46,526 nucleotides of DNA from Anaerolineaceae bacterium (GCA_020845515.1 JADLFQ010000116.1:1-46526); one strand, 5' to 3'; positions 9,701-23,747 are shown, counted from the first letter of the stretch. Translations and numbers: made by a program. Notes: a model not told the origin generated them from the letters alone.

Positions 9701-11107
9701 TTACGAACTGGAAAAGCGATTGCCTTTGTCTTGAAATACCTTGACCTGAGCCAGAGTTTTTTCGAGCATGGGGATTTCTTTTTCGATGATTTCGATCACG
9801 GCTTTTGCCTGTGCGAGGTTGCCATTGCCGGCTTGAAGTTCGAGGTCGTTTGCCAGTGTTGCGATGCGGACAGCTTCAAAATTGGCGGCGACGCCTTTGA
9901 GATTGTGCGCTAAAAGTTTAACCTTGAACGCATCCTTCGCCTGGACAGCCAGGCTGAAGTCTGGAATTTTCCCTCTGGTCTGCTGGATGAATGCCTCAAA
10001 AGTTTCAATGAAAAAATTGAGGTCGTTGCCAAAGCGCGGCAGGATATTCTCAAGATACTGCGGATCGCCTAGCGGTTTCGTCCGCCGGTCCCTTCTTTCT
10101 TGCAGCGGCTGGCTGCCAACCGGCGGGGTTTTTGGGGAGATCTGTGGATGATTGGGTACGACGACGGGCGTCTTCAAGGTTTTTGGTGAGGGAAAGAATA
10201 TCTCGAAACCAGATGTTTGTGAGGTGTGTCTGCCGCCGTTTGAGCCTGGCTGCTCTACGGGCAGTACGCCCGCCTGGCGTTCGATTTTTTCAAATAATTC
10301 CTGCGGCTTTACCGGTTTGGAGAGATACCCGTTCATGCCGGCTGCCTTGCAGCGCTCAATATCGTCGCTGGCTACGTGTGCAGTCATGGCGAAAATGGGA
10401 AGCTGCCTGCCGTCTTCTTCCAGTGCGCGAATTTTTTGGGTGGCTTCATACCCATCCATGACCGGCATTTGAATATCCATCAGCACTAAATCATACGAGC
10501 TGCTGCGCACGGCTTCGACGGCTTTGTGTCCGTTTTCGGCCAGTTCCACGTGGTGACCATATTTTTCCAGCAGGTTGATAATGACTTTGCTGTTGATTTC
10601 GTTATCTTCCACCAGCAATATTCGCTGGGGTTTTTGGGTATGCAGTGCGGCGTTCCTGGTGTGTGTGCGCTGTGCGGCGTTTTCTTTTTGCATGTTATCC
10701 TTCGACGCAGAAAAAATGCTTAACAAAGCTTGCTGTAAATTTTGCAGCCGCACCGGTTTGTAGATGTGTCCGGAACACCCGATTTCAAGACAATCTTCAA
10801 GGCTCAGGCGCTGGCCAAGGGTGGTCAGCAGCAGGACTTTGAGGGTATTGAGGCGCGGGTTTTCCTGGATATGCCCAAGCAGGGGATCGTCACCGAGGAT
10901 TTGCTTGCTGTCCACCACCAACACCTGAAAGGGTTTTCCGGTGTGTGCCGCTTCTTCCAGAAGCTGCCAGGCTTTGATGGGCGAGGAGGTGGATGCACAC
11001 AGACAGCCCATCTGCTCCAACAGGAGGGTCAGGTTCATGCGGCTGCTGCCGTTGGGGTCCATGACGAGCACACGCTGGTTTTGAAGGGCGGCGGGTTTTT
11101 CGGACTG
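9701..11107 (-). CDS. Receiver-receiver-HPt protein, downstream half of an amber-split hybrid kinase
   Basis: The first potential start is GTG 11071, but it has no ribosome site. The frame is continuous with the upstream kinase, separated from it only by TAG at 11108-11110. From GTG it is 456 residues: a receiver with a reduced acidic pocket (VLVMDPN, phospho-site candidate in VVVDSK, Lys in YKPV); a full receiver (LLVEDNEIN, LVLMDIQMPVMDG, LSKPV) at about 150-270; and a C-terminal HPt domain with the phospho-histidine in LLAHNLKGVAANF at about 390-400. Together with the kinase this has the domain order of a complete BarA-like hybrid kinase. Either it is translated separately, or the whole is one gene with a nonsense mutation or a sequencing error. 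Confidence 0.82.
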   Translation of the reverse strand, partial: QSEKPAALQNQRVLVMDPNGSSRMNLTLLLEQMGCLCASTSSPIKAWQLLEEAAHTGKPFQVLVVDSKQILGDDPLLGHIQENPRLNTLKVLLLTTLGQRLSLEDCLEIGCSGHIYKPVRLQNLQQALLSIFSASKDNMQKENAAQRTHTRNAALHTQKPQRILLVEDNEINSKVIINLLEKYGHHVELAENGHKAVEAVRSSSYDLVLMDIQMPVMDGYEATQKIRALEEDGRQLPIFAMTAHVASDDIERCKAAGMNGYLSKPVKPQELFEKIERQAGVLPVEQPGSNGGRHTSQTSGFEIFFPSPKTLKTPVVVPNHPQISPKTPPVGSQPLQERRDRRTKPLGDPQYLENILPRFGNDLNFFIETFEAFIQQTRGKIPDFSLAVQAKDAFKVKLLAHNLKGVAANFEAVRIATLANDLELQAGNGNLAQAKAVIEIIEKEIPMLEKTLAQVKVFQDKGNRFSSS

Positions 11108-13006
<1,899 letters not shown>

Positions 13007-13036
13007 ACTCGAAGGGTAAAGTTTTATCCTTTTCTT

Positions 13037-13042
13037 ATTATA
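13037..13042 (-). promoter_or_regulatory. Candidate -10 box (TATAAT) for the kinase operon
   Basis: Reading the minus strand, a perfect TATAAT sits about 30 bases before the kinase ATG in the short divergent spacer shared with the LCP gene. The -35 position reads GGTGCC at 17-base spacing, a poor match, so this may be activator-dependent or fortuitous. Confidence 0.35.
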
Positions 13043-13205
13043 GCGTGAGTCTTATGAAAGGCACCTATCATTTTCTTATCAGATGGCGGGGTGCAGCCCA
13101 AAAACCAACCGGAGATCCTGTGCCTTTCTTTCTGGATTATCCGGCCAGCAAGTATAATGGGTGCTGGTTGCGGGGTTCAGCCATGCGCCCGCCAACCCCC
13201 ACGCG

Positions 13206-14510
13206 ATGAATCGGATCACAAACCACCCTCTTCATTTAATAATAATACGAAAAGCTGCCATGCTTTTTGCTTTGCTGGCGCTTTGGGCAGGGCTGGCTGG
13301 TTGTCTGGCTGGCGGGCTGACGCAGCCGACGGCAACATCATCCGGCATACTTCCAACGGCTTTGCCTGCCGCGCACGCTCCTACGGCAACAACCACACCC
13401 GCCCGGCGCGCCGACTTTTCGCCTTGGGCGGGGTACCCGCCACCTGCGCTCCCGCTGGTAACCGTTGTGCCGCCCCCGGCGCCAAAGTTTAACGGGCCAG
13501 CCGATTTGCAAGTTGTTGTATTGTTAGGGACGGACAGCGACGCGCCTTTCACGGGCCGCACGGATGCTGTTTTGCTCCTGATCTACTCGCCGCAGAACCG
13601 GCGCGCCGCGTTGCTTTCACTCCCGCCGGATCTGATGGTCTATATCCCTGGTTATACGATGCAGCGTTTGGGGGTTGCGTATGCGGTTGGCGGGGCGGAG
13701 AGCCTTGCCCTCACGCTGGAATATACCCTGGGACTGCGCCCCACCCACTGGGTGCTGGTGCACTTAAACGATTTTCGCGGCCTGGTGGATGAGCTGGGCG
13801 GCGTACGCATCAACGTTCTGGAGGATGACCCAGAATTGTGCGGCGGGCTGGAGGAGGGTGTGGTGCAAATGGATGGCGACCTGGCGCTGTGTTACGTGCG
13901 CTGGCGCAGCGGCAGCGATGAAACCGCGCGCAGCCGCCGGCAGCAGGAGATGCTCTGGAAGATCTTCTTCGGTCTGGTTGAAAATGGCAGCCTGGTAAAA
14001 ATGCCCAGCTTGTTTGAGATTTTTGGCTCCAGCGTGGAAAGCAGCCTGAGGCTGGAAGACTTGCTGCGGCTCGCGCCGCTGGCGCTGGAGTTTGGCGACC
14101 CACAGCGCTTGCGGCACTTTACACTGGACGCGGCAAAGCTCACGCCGTGGGATTTGCCGGGGCCTTTACCCGCGCAGGTTTTTCTGGCAGAACCACAGGC
14201 GCTCGAGAGCACATTAGGGGAAGTAACCCGCTTTGTCGGGGCGCCTGCCGGTCCTTCGGAGTATGTCTTAACCCTGGCGCGGGCTGCCACCATTTCCCCA
14301 ACCCCCACCGAGACGCCTACGCCAACCAACACAACAACGCGCACGGTAACGCCTTATCCGACGATGACCTTTACGCCGGCCCCCACACTCACGCGCACGC
14401 CATCGCGCACACCCACCGGAACCCCTACAGAAGCTGAAACGTCCACCGAAACCAGGACACCCACCGAAACTGAAACGCCCACCGAAACTTGGACGCCCAC
14501 ACCGCCTTAA
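13206..14510 (+). CDS. LCP (LytR-CpsA-Psr) family lipoprotein with Thr/Pro-rich tail
   Basis: LCP proteins transfer undecaprenyl-phosphate-linked polymers onto the envelope. The core at about residues 95-290 contains LLGTDSD...GRTDAVLLLIY, LPPDLMVYIPGY, LVHLNDFRGLVDELGGV and DETARSRRQQEML, with the conserved Arg/Gln positions. The start is unsure: ATG 13206 gives 434 residues and a hydrophobic signal ending in the lipobox LAGC. GTG 13161 and ATG 13260 are in frame, and none has a clear ribosome site. Most LCP proteins have an N-terminal membrane helix; a lipidated one is less usual. The last 70 or so residues are a Thr/Pro/Glu repeat (TPTET, TRTPT), probably a flexible wall or surface spacer. 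It lies upstream of a lytic-transglycosylase-like gene on the same strand. Confidence 0.85.
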   Translation: MNRITNHPLHLIIIRKAAMLFALLALWAGLAGCLAGGLTQPTATSSGILPTALPAAHAPTATTTPARRADFSPWAGYPPPALPLVTVVPPPAPKFNGPADLQVVVLLGTDSDAPFTGRTDAVLLLIYSPQNRRAALLSLPPDLMVYIPGYTMQRLGVAYAVGGAESLALTLEYTLGLRPTHWVLVHLNDFRGLVDELGGVRINVLEDDPELCGGLEEGVVQMDGDLALCYVRWRSGSDETARSRRQQEMLWKIFFGLVENGSLVKMPSLFEIFGSSVESSLRLEDLLRLAPLALEFGDPQRLRHFTLDAAKLTPWDLPGPLPAQVFLAEPQALESTLGEVTRFVGAPAGPSEYVLTLARAATISPTPTETPTPTNTTTRTVTPYPTMTFTPAPTLTRTPSRTPTGTPTEAETSTETRTPTETETPTETWTPTPP

Positions 14511-14545
14511 TAACAAAAACGCCCATTTCCGTACAGCCTACACCT

Positions 14546-14575
14546 TTGTAAGGAAGATTCCGAAAGGTTTATGCT
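14546..14575 (+). promoter_or_regulatory. Candidate promoter for the lytic-transglycosylase-like gene
   Basis: TTGTAA (14546-14551) and TATGCT (14570-14575) are spaced 18 bases, each matching four of six consensus bases. Transcription would begin near 14582, about 80 bases before the preferred start, and argues against starts at or before that point. Confidence 0.35.
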
Positions 14576-14661
14576 AAACTGATTTGGAACGCATCCGGAT
14601 CGGGTGTGATCTCCGTTTGTGGAGGGTTGTGCTGTTTTTCTTGTGCCAGAAGGCCGGCGGC

Positions 14662-16482
14662 ATGTTCAACCGAGCACTGTCCCGGGTTTTTACAGCAGTC
14701 ATCCTGGCTGGCTTGTTGTTCTCTTTGCCTGGAGGACCGGCCGGCGTTGTGCGCGCCGCGGAGTATCCTCCCTCCGCGCCCTCCGGCTCCTCCGGGCGGG
14801 AAACGGTCTTGACAATTGATGTTGATCTCTATGAGTGGTGGCTGACGCGCTGGAACTCCAATGAGATTGTTTGCCGCGTTGTGGTTGAGCATGAGGGTTT
14901 GCCCAAGAGCGCGGAAATTTACGAAGCTTGCGAAGCTGATGTTTACGAGGAATGGTACGACACCCAGCCGTGCAGCATGACGGACCCGGAAGCCGGGTTT
15001 GAACAGTGCACGGGACTGTATCTATACGCTGCCGGTGAGGGGCGCGGCCAGAAACAAGTGAAGGTTGAATTGCCCCCGCTTGATGTTACCCTGACGGTTA
15101 CCGGCTGCATACTGGAGCCCCCCTACAACCGCTGCGAGAGCGCTCCCAATTTAAAAATTAGCGGCTTTGAACCTTTGCCCAATGAAGCCATCATCCGCGT
15201 TCAGGGCATGCTCGGCGCACAGACTTTTAGCTGTCCGGGCGCGGTTTGTGATATTCCCCTTGCGCCGACCGGCACACAGGGCGTGCCGCTGGAGTTTTGG
15301 GCGGATTCCAGTTTCGGTGATTCCAGCGCGCATTATACGGCGATGCTGCGGGTGATTCCGTGGGGTGATTTTATGGCGCCGGAAGGACGGCGGCAGGAAG
15401 GAAAGCTGTGGTATGTGGATGTGCTTTCCAGCCAGTGGCGGGGTCCGCGCATGGCAAGCTGCGCTTCCACGTGGGAATCTTTCCCTGGACTGGGTGGTCC
15501 TCCCGGTTGGCTGACCACGCCCAAAGAGCCGTCGGGGCTGCAATCCTCCATTTCTTATTACTACCTTGCCGGAATGCTCATCCAGAATGGCGTGGTGGAT
15601 GCCAGCGGCTGTCCTGGCAACGGGCTGCAAGCCGACAAAACCGCCGGAACCTGCGGCGTGCAGGCCGCACTGCCCAAGGTGCTGGAGTGGCAAAATCGCT
15701 TCGACAGCGAAATTATTCAGGCGGCGCGCGATACCGGTGTGCCGGGTCAATTATTGAAAAATATCTTCGGGCGCGAAAGCCAGCTCTGGCCGGGCATTTA
15801 CTATTCTTATAAAGAGGCCGGCCTGGGACAGATGACCGAGCTTGGCGCAGATGCGGTGCTGCTTTGGAACCCCAGCTTTTACCAACAGTTTTGCCCGCTT
15901 GTGCTTGGCAAGGAGACGTGCGCGCTCGGGTTTGGCAACCTGAAAGAGGGTGAACAGAATCTGCTGCGCGGCGCGCTGGTACAACACGTCAACGCGGCTT
16001 GCCCCTCCTGCCCGGAGGGGATTGATCTCACGCAAGTCAACTTTAGCGTGCATGTCTTTGCAGAGGGGTTGGCGGGGAATTGTGAGCAGGCCGGGCAGAT
16101 CATCCGTAACAGCACACTGCGTTCACCCGGGCAGGTCAGCTCTTATCCGGATTTGTGGCGCTTTACACTGGTCAACTATAACGCCGGGCCCGGCTGCCTT
16201 GCCGAGGCGATTGCGCAAACCTGGAATACGGGGTATCGCCTGACATGGGATAATGTGTCGGGCAATTTGCAGGGTGCATGCCGCGGCGCGATTAATTATG
16301 TCAATGATATCGGGCAGGTGGCGGGCGCCACCGCCACCCCCACCCCATGGCTGATGGTGGGTACCCCCAGGCCGCCCGGGGAGCCGGGCGGTATGCCCCC
16401 GTCTGATTTGCCCTCCCCCGATGGCACGCAGGCAGCCACCCCTACGCCGCCCCTGCGCACACCGGTTGTGCCTTATCCCTAG
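14662..16482 (+). CDS. Exported lytic-transglycosylase-like protein
   Basis: Start ATG 14662 gives 606 residues with a signal peptide (FTAVILAGLLFSLP...VRAAE). In-frame starts upstream (for example GTG 14629) have worse spacing or precede the likely transcription start. The N-terminal 300 or so residues are Cys-containing and unrecognised, with repeated short Cys-spaced segments. From about residue 355 a soluble-lytic-transglycosylase-like fold appears: GVPGQLLKNIFGRESQLWPG, with a Glu in the catalytic position, GLGQMTE, and a later LVNYNAGPGCL. These are the hallmarks of SLT-type muramidases that cleave peptidoglycan. A Pro/Thr-rich tail follows. It is exported and probably acts in the envelope. 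It faces the AmrS gene with 6 bases between stop codons. Confidence 0.8.
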   Translation: MFNRALSRVFTAVILAGLLFSLPGGPAGVVRAAEYPPSAPSGSSGRETVLTIDVDLYEWWLTRWNSNEIVCRVVVEHEGLPKSAEIYEACEADVYEEWYDTQPCSMTDPEAGFEQCTGLYLYAAGEGRGQKQVKVELPPLDVTLTVTGCILEPPYNRCESAPNLKISGFEPLPNEAIIRVQGMLGAQTFSCPGAVCDIPLAPTGTQGVPLEFWADSSFGDSSAHYTAMLRVIPWGDFMAPEGRRQEGKLWYVDVLSSQWRGPRMASCASTWESFPGLGGPPGWLTTPKEPSGLQSSISYYYLAGMLIQNGVVDASGCPGNGLQADKTAGTCGVQAALPKVLEWQNRFDSEIIQAARDTGVPGQLLKNIFGRESQLWPGIYYSYKEAGLGQMTELGADAVLLWNPSFYQQFCPLVLGKETCALGFGNLKEGEQNLLRGALVQHVNAACPSCPEGIDLTQVNFSVHVFAEGLAGNCEQAGQIIRNSTLRSPGQVSSYPDLWRFTLVNYNAGPGCLAEAIAQTWNTGYRLTWDNVSGNLQGACRGAINYVNDIGQVAGATATPTPWLMVGTPRPPGEPGGMPPSDLPSPDGTQAATPTPPLRTPVVPYP

Positions 16483-16488
16483 GCCGGA

Positions 16489-17601
16489 TCAAGAAAACCG
16501 CCGGGGTATTCCCCCGCCATCCAAACGAACACTCTCCGGCTGATCCGTCCAGATTCCGGCGATCTTCTCGCCGCACTGCGGACAGGCCCCCTGCGCGGTG
16601 ATGCGATATTTCTGCACTGTAAACCCTTGCCGCTGGATGAGCAGGCTGAAGCAGCGCGGGCAGTGGGTATTTTCCAGCGAACCCACCCGGCCGGGCAGGT
16701 TGCCAGCATAGACATAGTTCAGCCCGGCTTCCTGACCGATATCGGCAGCTTGCTGCAAGCTGGAAGCGCGCGTGTACGCGCCGTCGCGCATCTTGTAATC
16801 CGGATGGAAGGCGGTGACATGCCAGGGGATATCCGGCGAGACCGAGCGGATAAAGCGGGCGGCGTCCCACAGTTCTTTGGGATCATCGTTGAACCCCGGC
16901 ACGATCAGGGTAACCACCTCCACCCACAGCCCCAGTTCATGCGCACGGCGGATGGCATCCAGCACGTGCTGCAGAACACCGCCCAACTGGCGGTAGCCCT
17001 TATCCCGCATTGTTTTAAGATCCACCTTGTAAGCTGTGAGATACGGGCGCAGGTATTCGAGCACTTCTGGCGTGGCGTTGCCATTGGAGACGTACGCGCA
17101 GCGCAGGTCCAAGGCAAGGGCGTGGCGAAAGATAGCCACTGCCCACTCGCTGGTGATCAGCGGTTCATTGTAAGAGGAGATGACCAGCCTGGCGCCTACG
17201 CGCTTGGCGGTTGCGGTGATTTGTTCCGGAGAAATGCGCTGGATATATTCGGGGGGGAGCGCGGCGGCGGGATCGCGCAGCGTTTGCGAGGTGAGCCAGT
17301 TCTGGCAGTACCCACAATGGAAGTCACAGCCGAGCATGCCAAAGGTGAGGGCATCGGCGCCGGGCAGCAGGTGAGAGAAGGGCTTTTTCTCCACGGGGTC
17401 CACTTGCAAGGCGGCTACATAGCCCCACGGGACGCGCAATTCACCTTCGCGGTTGAAGCGCACCTGGCAGACGCCGCGGCGACCGGGCTTGATCAGGCAG
17501 CGGTGGGCGCAGGCATGGCAGCGCAGACTGCCATCATCCAATTTTTTATAAAGCTCACCGGATGCAGTGAGCTTGTCCAACACATCCACGAGCTTTGCCA
17601 T
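16489..17601 (-). CDS. amrS: AmmeMemoRadiSam-system radical SAM enzyme (AmrS-type)
   Basis: The 370-residue protein has an N-terminal Cys cluster (RCHACAHRCLIKPGRRGVCQVR), the radical SAM motif CDFHCGYC (CxxxCxxC, about residue 90), and the body typical of AmrS/PflA-like enzymes: SSYNEPLITSEWA, AYVSNGNATPE, AYKVDLKTM, PWHVTAFHPDYKM. A C-terminal zinc ribbon (HCPRC...CPQCG) completes the family architecture. The set name comes from its usual companions AmmeMemo (MEMO1) and AMMECR1; neither is nearby, so it appears to be an isolated copy. The substrate is not established. Start ATG 17601 is preferred over TTG 17619; neither has a strong ribosome site. Confidence 0.88.
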   Translation of the reverse strand: MAKLVDVLDKLTASGELYKKLDDGSLRCHACAHRCLIKPGRRGVCQVRFNREGELRVPWGYVAALQVDPVEKKPFSHLLPGADALTFGMLGCDFHCGYCQNWLTSQTLRDPAAALPPEYIQRISPEQITATAKRVGARLVISSYNEPLITSEWAVAIFRHALALDLRCAYVSNGNATPEVLEYLRPYLTAYKVDLKTMRDKGYRQLGGVLQHVLDAIRRAHELGLWVEVVTLIVPGFNDDPKELWDAARFIRSVSPDIPWHVTAFHPDYKMRDGAYTRASSLQQAADIGQEAGLNYVYAGNLPGRVGSLENTHCPRCFSLLIQRQGFTVQKYRITAQGACPQCGEKIAGIWTDQPESVRLDGGGIPRRFS

Positions 17602-17703
17602 ATTTTTATTGTACAGCAAAGTAAAGGCTGCCGCGCCACGGCTTTTTCCGTCTGGCGGCTGACAGGGTATGGCAGGCAGGCGGTGTGCTTAATTCAAATC
17701 TTC

Positions 17704-18136
17704 TCAAGTTTTGTCGAAATAATATCGGTAGAAGTGTGTCTCCGGGCGGACAAAGCCGAGCCGCTGGTAGAGCTGGTTGGCGGCCTGGCGGGCGGGGTTG
17801 GAAGTCAGCTCGGCTACCTTCGCGCCGCGCTCGCGCGCGGCTTGCAGCGCCGCGCGGGTCAACGCTTCGCCGATTCCCTGCCTCCGTGCAGCCTGATCCA
17901 CGACCACGTCTTCGATCCAGGCGCGCACGCCGCTGGGGACGCGCACAACTGCCAGCGCCAACGCGCCGGTGATCCGTCCATCCGGCGGGCAACGGGCAAC
18001 AAAGAGCAATACCACCTGTGAGGCCAGCATCTCCTCCAGCGCTTCCCGAGCAGGCGCGGGCGCAGGTGAGAGCTGCGGCATCAGGCGCTCAAAGGCTTCG
18101 GTCAGTTCGGCGGTTACGGCTTGCACCCGGCTAATT

Positions 18137-18147
<11 letters not shown>
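17704..18147 (-). CDS. GNAT-family N-acetyltransferase
   Basis: The start is ATG 18147, preceded by AGGGAGGAA. The open frame extends further but there only reads the complement of the kinase gene. The 147-residue protein shows the GNAT core: VVDQAARRQGIGEALTRAAL for acetyl-CoA binding (about residues 79-98) and AVELTSNPAR-like and NQLYQRLGF motifs near the end. The substrate is unknown; the family transfers an acetyl group to amines of small molecules or proteins. The start overlaps the end of the upstream hybrid kinase gene by about 11 bases, so the two are probably translated from one message. Whether it takes part in signalling is not shown. Confidence 0.88.
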
Positions 18148-21250
<3,103 letters not shown>

Positions 21251-21314
21251 GGGATTTGTAGAAGAAGCTGGTTGATCATTTCATCTAATTGTACACGTAA
21301 ATGACAGAGTGGTT

Positions 21315-22055
21315 TTAAAGCCGCGCCAGCATCGCGACAACCCACTCCCGGTTCAATCGCACCAGGCGGTTTTTCTTGAGGTTCTCCCGCAAAATCCAGT
21401 GTATGTCCGGGTCCGGGTGACCGGCCCATTTCTCCAGCGCTTTCATACCCGCTTCCGGCAAGGCTGCCGCGGCGACACTCCAGCAGTAGCCCAACGCCTG
21501 GCGCAGAGTTTTGAAGCCGCTGCTTTTACGGTTGCCGGATTTCTCAATCCCGGCCATGATATGGTCCAGAATTTCCAGAACCCGGCGGGAGACGGTTGTC
21601 TCCCGCAGTAACACCGGTTCGCACAGCCCGGCCGCGACGGCACGCTGCTCAAGAAAAGACCCCGCCAGCCAGCCTTCCAGTTCGGTCAACAACATTTCCA
21701 TGTCCCATACGCCGATCATTTGCAAAGCCATGGCGACCGCTTCGCGGGTGCGCCAGCGCGGGTCATTGGCCAGCCGGCGCAATTCGGCAAAATAAACCCC
21801 TTCTCCAAGGCAGATCAGTTTGCCCAAGCCCAATGTGCCGCAAAAAGCCAGAAATTCTTCTGGGGTATTGGCTGGAGCTTTCTCGGGTGTGAAGGTCAGC
21901 CAATGGGTGAAATGAAGCTTGCTTCCTTCCAGTGCGGCTGCTTTTGCCAGCTCCAGGTTCCCCCTGGGTCCCGGCAAGCCGGATTCGCTCAACAGATAGT
22001 CATCCCAAAAATTGAGTGAGCGCAGTTTGGCGCGGTATAGATCAACTTTTTTCAA
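21315..22055 (-). CDS. HEAT-repeat-like helical protein, unknown function
   Basis: A 246-residue, predominantly helical protein starting at TTG 22055, with GGAGGG ending about 5 bases upstream. The segment WRTREAVAMALQMIGVWDMEMLLTELEGW followed by further paired amphipathic helices resembles HEAT-like or DNA-alkylation-repair-like alpha solenoids, and the C-terminal HPDPDIHWILRENLKKNRL is also typical of those proteins. I cannot assign a specific activity; the AlkD catalytic residues cannot be identified with confidence. It lies upstream of the hybrid kinase gene on the same strand, 64 bases away, and is divergent from the methyltransferase gene. Confidence 0.7.
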   Translation of the reverse strand: MKKVDLYRAKLRSLNFWDDYLLSESGLPGPRGNLELAKAAALEGSKLHFTHWLTFTPEKAPANTPEEFLAFCGTLGLGKLICLGEGVYFAELRRLANDPRWRTREAVAMALQMIGVWDMEMLLTELEGWLAGSFLEQRAVAAGLCEPVLLRETTVSRRVLEILDHIMAGIEKSGNRKSSGFKTLRQALGYCWSVAAAALPEAGMKALEKWAGHPDPDIHWILRENLKKNRLVRLNREWVVAMLARL

Positions 22056-22169
22056 CCTGCCCTCCTCCAGATAGTCGTTTATTAAGGATTATATGCCTTT
22101 GAGGGATAAGGCGGCAATATCGGGCGCGGTTTTTCCGGCAGAATGGTAAAATTTCAGCGGTGTCTGCGT

Positions 22170-23117
22170 ATGCCGGAAAATGACGGATTTTGGAATTTCT
22201 ATTGGGAAGTTGCCCTGCAGCCCATGGAGAACCTGGGCAAACGCGAGGCTGTTCTGGCGGGTTCGCAGTTGATCCGCCGGATTGCGCAGCAAACCGGCAG
22301 GCCGGTGCGCGTGCTGGAGCCTGGCTGCGGCGAGGGGCAGATTGTGGGAACGCTGGTGAGCCGTCACTCCCAAATTTGCGACAGCAAGGTTGTTGCCGGT
22401 ATAGACTGCAATCCCCGTGCGCTGACGCGCTGCCGCAGTGATTTTCCGGGTTTGCAGTGGGTGGAAGGAGACTTCACTGATCCGGCGCTGCTCTCCCGCC
22501 TGGGGGAGTACGATTTGGTGTTGCTGGTGAATGCGCTGCATGAGGTTTATTCGGCTGTCTATTCCCCGGAACTGGGGCAGGTGGATGTACCGGCCGCCAA
22601 ATGTGCGGTGGAGGACGTATTGGTTGAAATTATCAAACGCCTTGCGCCGGGCGGGTGGCTGCTGCTCTTTGATGGACTGGAACCGCCGGGCGACCCGGCT
22701 GAACCAGTGCAGATTCGCTTTCTTCACGAACAGGCGCGCGCTCATTTTGAAGTTTTTGCCGCCCAGTACCGTCCTTTCCGTATTTCCTACCGTGAGACCG
22801 GCAGCCCGAATGTCGTCGAACTATCGCGGCGGGATTTTACCCGTTATATTGACAAGTCAATTTTTCTGGGCAAGGCTTTGTGGCAGACCGAGCGCCTGGA
22901 GAGTTACCAATATTTTCGGGAGGATGAGTTTCGCGCTGCGTTTGCCCATTGCGGCCTGGAGATCAGCGAACTGCGCACACTGACGGTAAACGCCGAGAAA
23001 TGGCGGCGCACGGTGGAGATTGTCGCGCCGGGGGTGGAATTTCCGGAGGAGCATATTTTGATCGTGGCACGCAGGGAGCAAGCGCCAGCAGGCAGGCCCC
23101 CCCGCGTCTTAAGATGA
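22170..23117 (+). CDS. Class I SAM-dependent methyltransferase
   Basis: A 315-residue protein with the seven-strand methyltransferase motifs: VRVLEPGCGEGQIVG (motif I, SAM loop, about residues 48-62), GIDCNPRAL (acidic end of strand 2), VEGDFTDP, and YDLVLLVNALHEV, followed by LAPGGWLLLFDGLE. The C-terminal 130 or so residues (FRISYRETG, DFTRYIDKSIFLGK, FRAAFAHCGLE) are probably the acceptor-binding part; the substrate is unknown. ATG 22170 is chosen because it is close to motif I in a usual arrangement. An upstream in-frame start at 22143 is possible, and neither has a clear ribosome site. Confidence 0.85.
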   Translation: MPENDGFWNFYWEVALQPMENLGKREAVLAGSQLIRRIAQQTGRPVRVLEPGCGEGQIVGTLVSRHSQICDSKVVAGIDCNPRALTRCRSDFPGLQWVEGDFTDPALLSRLGEYDLVLLVNALHEVYSAVYSPELGQVDVPAAKCAVEDVLVEIIKRLAPGGWLLLFDGLEPPGDPAEPVQIRFLHEQARAHFEVFAAQYRPFRISYRETGSPNVVELSRRDFTRYIDKSIFLGKALWQTERLESYQYFREDEFRAAFAHCGLEISELRTLTVNAEKWRRTVEIVAPGVEFPEEHILIVARREQAPAGRPPRVLR

Positions 23118-23163
23118 AGTTTTCCGCTTTTCCGGCTGAGCTTGTGCGTATCAGGAGGCAGGT

Positions 23164-23667
23164 ATGGCAAAAGTGTTGATGGTGATTGCCCCGGCGCGTT
23201 TCCGGGACGAGGAACTTTTTTACACACAAGAAGAGATTGAGAAAGCCGGACATACCACTGTAATTGCCAGCACCATCAAAGGACGCTGCCCGGGTTCACG
23301 CGGCGGTTTTGCTGAAGCCGTCTTGTTGCTTGCAGAAGTGAACAGCAAGGATTACGCTGCCGTCGTATTTGTGGGTGGGGGCGGGTCAAAAGTTCTCTTC
23401 AATAATGTAGAAGCTCTGAGGATTGCCCGCGAAATGGCTGCGCAAGAGAAGGTTGTGGCGGCAATTTGTCTTGCACCGGTGATCCTGGCGAACGCCGGCC
23501 TGCTTAAAGGGAAACAAGCGACGGTTGCCGGTACGGAGGCGAAAACAATTGAGGGTCAGGGGGCAGCCTATACCGGGCCAGGTGTCGCGGTGGATGGCAA
23601 AATTGTAACGGGCAACGCGCCCAAAGCCTCCCGTTTGTTTGGGCAGACGATCAGCAGGCTGCTATAG
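23164..23667 (+). CDS. DJ-1/PfpI family protein
   Basis: A 167-residue single-domain protein with the class I glutamine amidotransferase-like fold. The nucleophile-elbow cysteine lies in VVAAICLAPVILANAG (about residue 104) and a conserved Glu near the start (RDEELFYTQEEIEKAG), as in DJ-1/PfpI proteins. LLKGKQATV and KIVTGNAPKAS are also usual. Relatives act as glyoxalases, deglycases or chaperones; the sequence does not decide among them. ATG 23164 follows a strong AGGAGGCAGGT ribosome site. The gene ends at a 17-base-pair hairpin shared with the convergent ABC operon. Confidence 0.9.
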   Translation: MAKVLMVIAPARFRDEELFYTQEEIEKAGHTTVIASTIKGRCPGSRGGFAEAVLLLAEVNSKDYAAVVFVGGGGSKVLFNNVEALRIAREMAAQEKVVAAICLAPVILANAGLLKGKQATVAGTEAKTIEGQGAAYTGPGVAVDGKIVTGNAPKASRLFGQTISRLL

Positions 23668-23686
23668 GCGGCAGAGGGTAAAAATG

Positions 23687-23725
23687 GCGGGTGGATGCAG
23701 CTTAAGAAAAGCTGCATCCACCCGC
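23687..23725. terminator. Bidirectional hairpin between convergent transcripts
   Basis: Two perfect 17-base arms (23687-23703 and 23709-23725; GCGGGTGGATGCAGCTT and its complement) enclose a 5-base loop. On the minus strand the hairpin is followed by CATTTTTACC, so it looks like an intrinsic terminator for the ABC importer operon. On the plus strand the T tract is weaker (TATGAATGGTTTGTTT). It separates DJ-1 from the ATPase gene. Confidence 0.85.
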
Positions 23726-23747
23726 TATGAATGGTTTGTTTCAGAGG

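Noticed and set aside
16627..18021. Long plus-strand open frame (464 codons) opposite AmrS and the GNAT gene.
   Set aside because: It is the complement of two clearly recognised proteins; it has no family features and arises from high-GC codon bias.
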